From the NCBI RefSeq assembly GCF_022012305.1, contig NZ_JAKLTM010000004.1, positions 62,001 through 126,000 of the forward strand: DNA of 64,000 bases, in the 5' to 3' direction. The notes under the pieces were generated by a model. It had not been told where the DNA came from and ran no database searches. It was given only the letters and a program-made list of their open reading frames with translations. The translations under genes and the position numbers were made by a program. Below are positions 60,495-64,000 of the stretch, one piece after another. The stretch comes from Ramlibacter paludis. GTDB taxonomy: Bacteria > Pseudomonadota > Gammaproteobacteria > Burkholderiales > Burkholderiaceae_C. The number at the start of each line of letters is the position of its first letter. Position 1 is the first letter of the stretch.

Positions 60495-60971
60495 TCAGAT
60501 CGGATAGATCAAGGAGTTGAGCACCATCTCGCTGTCGTACACGCAGCGGCGACTGGCGAACCTCAACCCCTCCGTCGTGCGCACGATCTCGTCGATGTAG
60601 CGCCCGACGTTGTAGACCTCGCTCGCATCCCCCGGCTTCGTGCGGAACACGGCGTAATGCGCCTGGGCCCGGACCCGCCCGCCCTCTTCCCCCAGCACCT
60701 GCGCCGGACTCAGCACATGCCGCGTGTAATACGGCGCATGGAAGATCGTCTGCGTGATGCCGTACACGCGGTCCTTCATCATCCCCTGGCTTTCCAGGTC
60801 GATCAGCGCCAGCGGCAGGCCGCGGTCGAAGTTCTCGCGGGCCTGCACCGTGTAGCGCGCATCCGGCAGGAAGAACGCGGGCCAGGCGTCGAAGCGCTTC
60901 TCGTCCAGCGCCGCCGCATAGGCGGCATTCAGCTGGTCCACTTCCAGCTGCAGCAATAAGCGCTCGTTCAT
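60495..60971 (-). CDS. Aromatic-ring-hydroxylating dioxygenase, small (beta) subunit
   Basis: The 158-residue subunit has the SnoaL-like fold of ring-hydroxylating dioxygenase beta subunits: EVDQLNAAYAAALDEKRFDA, WPAFFLPDARYTVQARENFD and ITQTIFHAPYYTRHVLS. It is structural in the alpha3beta3 oxygenase. Its ATG overlaps the alpha-subunit stop in the intended frame (ATGA), which proves the two evolved as a coupled pair. Confidence 0.9.
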   Translation of the reverse strand: MNERLLLQLEVDQLNAAYAAALDEKRFDAWPAFFLPDARYTVQARENFDRGLPLALIDLESQGMMKDRVYGITQTIFHAPYYTRHVLSPAQVLGEEGGRVRAQAHYAVFRTKPGDASEVYNVGRYIDEIVRTTEGLRFASRRCVYDSEMVLNSLIYPI

Positions 60972-62277
60972 TGCCCCACCACCTTGCGCCAGTAGGCGTA
61001 CATGCTGCGGATCAGCGTCTCGGTCACCATGTGCTCGGTGCCGCCAGTGCCCGTGCCGCCCAGCTCGCACAGCGTGCTGCCGTCCTCGCCCCACTGGCGG
61101 AAGCCGTCCTGGCTGAACTCGATGACCTCGCCGTCGTCGGCGCTGACGAGCCGGCCGGGCCGAACAGGTTGGCCTGGCGCAGGCGGCGGCGCTGCATCTC
61201 CTCGCTGTCGTCGGCAAAGCCGAAGTGCGTCCAGACGAAGTCGAACTCGCCCTCGCCGCGCGGAACGATGTGCCGCGTGGAGAGCGAATTCACCTGCTGC
61301 TGGATGATGAGGCTGGGGAACAGCGTGATCATGGTGACGCTGGGCGTGATCTCCGTGCCCGGGTTCGCCGGATCCGCCACCTTCCACCACGCCTCGGGCA
61401 CGACATCCAGCAGGCGATCGTCGTTCAGCACCATGTCGGACTTGAAGCTGGTGACGCCGCTGGTCACTGCCTTGTTCTCCCCGCCCTCGTTGCGGCGCGA
61501 GATCATCACGGCATGCCGGCCGTGTTCGTCCATCACCATGCGGCTCTTCTGGTCGGCGCGCCACAGGCCGAAGGTGACGAACCAGGTGTGCAGCAGGCCC
61601 GGGTGGTACGGGTCCTTGATGTTCTCCATCATCAGCTTCCAGTTGCCCGGAATGCGCTGGCGGTTGTAGCCCAGCAGCTTCAACGGGCGGCCGGCGAAGA
61701 TGCGGTCCAGCCACGGCATGACATTCGGGCCGATGTAATCGGCAAAGGGCTCGGCCTCTTCGCTGAAAGTGGCGAACACCAGGCCGTGCAGCACCGCGAC
61801 GCGCAGCTTGGTCAGGCCGTGCTGCTTGAGGTCGAAGTCCGCCGGCATGCCGCCGTTGACGCACTCGCCTTCCTTCACGCCGTCCTTGAACGGCAGGCCC
61901 GCGAGATCGCCATTGAGCTTGTACGTCCACTGGTGGTAGGGGCAGACGAAGCTGCGCGCGTTGCCTTGCGGCTGCTGGCAGAAGCGCACGCCGCGGTGCG
62001 CGCAGCGGTTCTCGACGACGCGGATGCCGGTGTCGGTGCCGCGGTCCTTGGGCGCCACGCGGTCACGCACCAGGATCACCTGCCGCTCGCCCACGAAGGT
62101 CAGCTTGAAGTCGCCGACGTTGGGCACTTCCACCTCGAGCCCCACGTAGCACCAGTGCGGGCCGTAGAAGATCTTGTCCAGCTCGCGGGCGTAGAGCTGG
62201 GCGTCGGTGTAGGCCCAGAAGGGCACGCGGCTGGAGCCGGGCGTCGTCCAGCGTGACAGGGTTTCTGGCGCGTTCAT
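60968..62277 (-). pseudogene. Aromatic-ring-hydroxylating dioxygenase, large (alpha) subunit, frameshifted near its 3' end
   Basis: The N-terminal 375 residues are intact: Rieske ligands Cys92/His94 (NRCAHRGVRF) and Cys112/His115 (FVCPYHQWTY), mononuclear iron region NIKDPYHPGLLHTWFVTF. A one-base loss near 61147-61154 shifts the frame after NLFGPAG, so translation would continue into about 40 unrelated residues and stop at 61024. The intended C-terminus (LVSADDGEVIEFSQDG ... YAYWRKVVGQ) is present in the next frame and overlaps the beta start. Either a sequencing error or a recent inactivation. Substrate unknown; no ferredoxin or reductase gene adjacent. Confidence 0.85.
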
Positions 62278-62341
62278 GCCGCCAGTATCGCGCGGCGCCG
62301 CGCCGATGGCACACTGGCCTTCCCTATCCCGACGCGCACCC

Positions 62342-63277
62342 ATGACCTCTCTCTGGATCGACACCGACATGGGCTTCGACGACCTGGCCGCGGTGCTGGC
62401 CGTGGCCGGCACGCCCGGCTGGTCCGTGGCCGGCCTGTCGCTGGTGGCCGGCAACGCGCCGCTGCCCGTCGTCATCGACAACGCCCTGCGGTCCGCCGCG
62501 TACTTCGGCTGGCGCTTTCCCATCCATTCCGGCGCGGCCGGGCCGCTGGTGGGCGAACTGGCCACCGCGCAGTCCGTGCTGGGCGACGACGCGATGTGTT
62601 CGGCGGGGCGCAGCTTGCCGCGCGAGCGTTCGACGCTCACATCGGAGGACGCGGTTTCTGCCCTCGCCGACTGGCTGCGGGCCGCTGCCGCACCTGCGAC
62701 GGTGCTCGCGCTGGGGCCGCTGACCAACATCGCCTTGCTGCTGCGGCGCTATCCCGAACTGGCGCCACGCATCGGCGAGCTGATGTGGATGGGCGGCAGC
62801 GCCGGTCCCGGCAACCACACGGCGGCGGCGGAGTTCAATGCCTTCGTCGATCCGGAGAGCATCAACGAAGTGCTGGCCGCGGGCCTGCCGCTCGCGATGG
62901 TGGGGCTGGATACCTGCCGGCAGGTGCGCGTGGACAAGGCGGATGCGGATGCGCTGCGCGCGATCGGCACCGAGCGCGGACTGCTGCTGGGCGACCTGCT
63001 GGAAGGCTATGTGCGCATTGCCGGAGCGGACGCCCGCAGTTCGATGGCGCTGTACGACCCGACCGCCGCGGCTGCGCTGCTGGCGCCGGAAAGCGTGCGC
63101 TTCACGCCGGCGCATGTGGTGGCCGAGTGCCGCGGCGAGCACACGCGCGGGATGACGGTGGTGGAGTGGCGGGTGCCGCGCAAGGCCGCTGCGAATGCGC
63201 GGGTTGCGACGGTTGCGGATGCGAACGCGGTGCGGTCGGCGGTTTTGGGCGCACTGTCCGTCACGGCGCGCAGCTGA
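62342..63277 (+). CDS. Nucleoside hydrolase (inosine-uridine preferring family)
   Basis: The 311-residue enzyme has the calcium-binding signature LWIDTDMGFDDLAAVLAVAG, and NPEFNAFVDPE-like EFNAFVDPESINEVLAAG with MWMGGSAGPGNHTAAA, as in ribonucleoside hydrolases. It splits ribonucleosides to base and ribose for salvage. Divergent from the dioxygenase alpha gene with 64 bases between. Confidence 0.91.
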   Translation: MTSLWIDTDMGFDDLAAVLAVAGTPGWSVAGLSLVAGNAPLPVVIDNALRSAAYFGWRFPIHSGAAGPLVGELATAQSVLGDDAMCSAGRSLPRERSTLTSEDAVSALADWLRAAAAPATVLALGPLTNIALLLRRYPELAPRIGELMWMGGSAGPGNHTAAAEFNAFVDPESINEVLAAGLPLAMVGLDTCRQVRVDKADADALRAIGTERGLLLGDLLEGYVRIAGADARSSMALYDPTAAAALLAPESVRFTPAHVVAECRGEHTRGMTVVEWRVPRKAAANARVATVADANAVRSAVLGALSVTARS

Positions 63278-63317
63278 CGCCGCTCCATAATCCGCCTCCG
63301 AACCCCCAGGAGGCGCG

Positions 63318-63962
63318 ATGCTGAAGCTCTACGGATTCTCGAAGGTCAACCAGGGCGCGCACGGCAAGACGCGCGACCTGCGCGTGCTGTGGGCACTGGA
63401 AGAGATGCAGCTGCCCTTCGAGATCGTGGGGCTCGACCATCCGGCGAAGGATCTGAACTCGGACGCCTACCGCCGCCTCAGCCCGTTCGAACAGATCCCC
63501 GCGATCGACGACGACGGCGTGGTGCTGACGGAGTCGGGGGCCATCCTGGTCTACCTCGCACGGAAGACTGGCAAGCTGATGCCGAAGGACCTGACCGGCG
63601 AAGCCCAGGTGACGCGCTGGTGCTTCGCCGCCTTGAACTCGCTCGAACTGCCGCTCATGAGCCTGAACATGATCGACTGGGTAGAGCAGGACGGTGGCTG
63701 CGCCAAGTACCGTGCTTTCGTGCGGCATTGGGCCGAGATGCGGCTGCCGCAGCTCGATCGCTGGCTGCAAGGGCGCGAATGGGTGGCCACGGAGAGCTTC
63801 ACCGTCGCCGACATCCTGATGGCGCACGTGCTCTCGGGGATCCAGGACGACGCCCTGCTCGCGCCGCATGCGCAGGTCAAGGCGTATCGGGACAAGTGCT
63901 TTGCGCGGCCGGCGTGGAAGCGCGTGATGGCCGATTACCAGGCGCGGGTCGAGGCGGCTTGA
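63318..63962 (+). CDS. Glutathione S-transferase
   Basis: The 214-residue protein has the thioredoxin-like GST N-terminal domain (LRVLWALEEMQLPFEIVGLD, SPFEQIPAIDDDGVVLTESG) and the helical C-terminal domain with FTVADILMAHVLSGI. AGGAGG precedes the ATG. It likely conjugates or reduces electrophiles with glutathione; class not certain. It follows the nucleoside hydrolase by 40 bases. Confidence 0.92.
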   Translation: MLKLYGFSKVNQGAHGKTRDLRVLWALEEMQLPFEIVGLDHPAKDLNSDAYRRLSPFEQIPAIDDDGVVLTESGAILVYLARKTGKLMPKDLTGEAQVTRWCFAALNSLELPLMSLNMIDWVEQDGGCAKYRAFVRHWAEMRLPQLDRWLQGREWVATESFTVADILMAHVLSGIQDDALLAPHAQVKAYRDKCFARPAWKRVMADYQARVEAA

Positions 63963-64000
63963 GCATGGCGTAGCGCTGGCTACTGCATCCGGCGCGATAA

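Overview
The window is a GC-rich, densely packed chromosomal stretch of a betaproteobacterium, most likely Burkholderiales / Comamonadaceae (Ramlibacter- or Variovorax-like). Supporting this are the gene order pyrG-kdsA-DUF1330-eno-ftsB, dapA-bamC, queG-tsaE-amiC, a Burkholderiales-type infA, three orphan 'Bug' (TctC-type) substrate-binding proteins, and many ATGA/GTGA stop-start overlaps. I see no rRNA, tRNA, CRISPR array, phage or insertion sequence, and no gene-free stretch longer than 300 bases.

Layout. 1-5.4 kb: small accessory genes, all on the minus strand (SMR exporter, cysteine hydrolase, lipoproteins, two GNATs, DUF2087 protein, cyclophilin, GFA protein). 5.4-12.3 kb: a minus-strand topoisomerase IV operon, parE-GNAT-lytic transglycosylase-degenerate GGDEF protein-parC. 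12.4-18.1 kb: plus-strand MFS transporter, SDR, methyltransferase, dapA-bamC and a WalJ-like hydrolase. 18.1-21.2 kb: an orphan two-partner-secretion exoprotein with a 118-residue Ala-Pro tract, next to an Ala-Pro-rich lipoprotein. 21.4-26.1 kb: unknown gene-ribosomal oxygenase pair, slyD, a glycine-zipper lipoprotein, dut and coaBC. 26.2-31.2 kb: pyrG-kdsA-DUF1330-eno-ftsB-NadR-like kinase. 31.2-35.4 kb: a CarH/LitR-type B12 photoreceptor-like regulator divergent from a DUF4399 protein, then hslO, a gamma-carbonic-anhydrase-like protein and a DUF455 ferritin-like protein. 35.4-44.8 kb: a molybdenum hydroxylase pair, HMG-CoA-lyase-like/CaiB/Bug catabolic genes with a LysR regulator, and katG. 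44.9-51.2 kb: infA, an RNase II-type enzyme, and an acyl-CoA ligase divergent from a ThDP enzyme plus GntR gene around a palindromic operator. 51.3-64 kb: chemoreceptor, Bug proteins, xerD, AEC transporter, queG/tsaE/amiC, a Rieske dioxygenase pair whose alpha gene carries a frameshift, a nucleoside hydrolase and a GST.

How it fits together. Housekeeping blocks (envelope and division: dapA, bamC, kdsA, ftsB, amiC, lytic transglycosylase; nucleotides and cofactors: pyrG, dut, coaBC; topology: parC, parE, xerD) are interleaved with catabolic gene sets typical of soil Comamonadaceae. Several 3' gene ends are occupied by long hairpin repeats of at least three sequence families. One copy has become part of the queG reading frame.

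The strongest leads are the CarH-like regulator with its complete cobalamin/light motif set, the dispersed hairpin repeats, the orphan exoprotein with its hexanucleotide tract, the GntR operator, the topoisomerase IV operon with cell-wall and signalling passengers, and two reading frames (tsaE and the ORF after infA) whose start codons look non-canonical. I found no clear new defence or mobile system.
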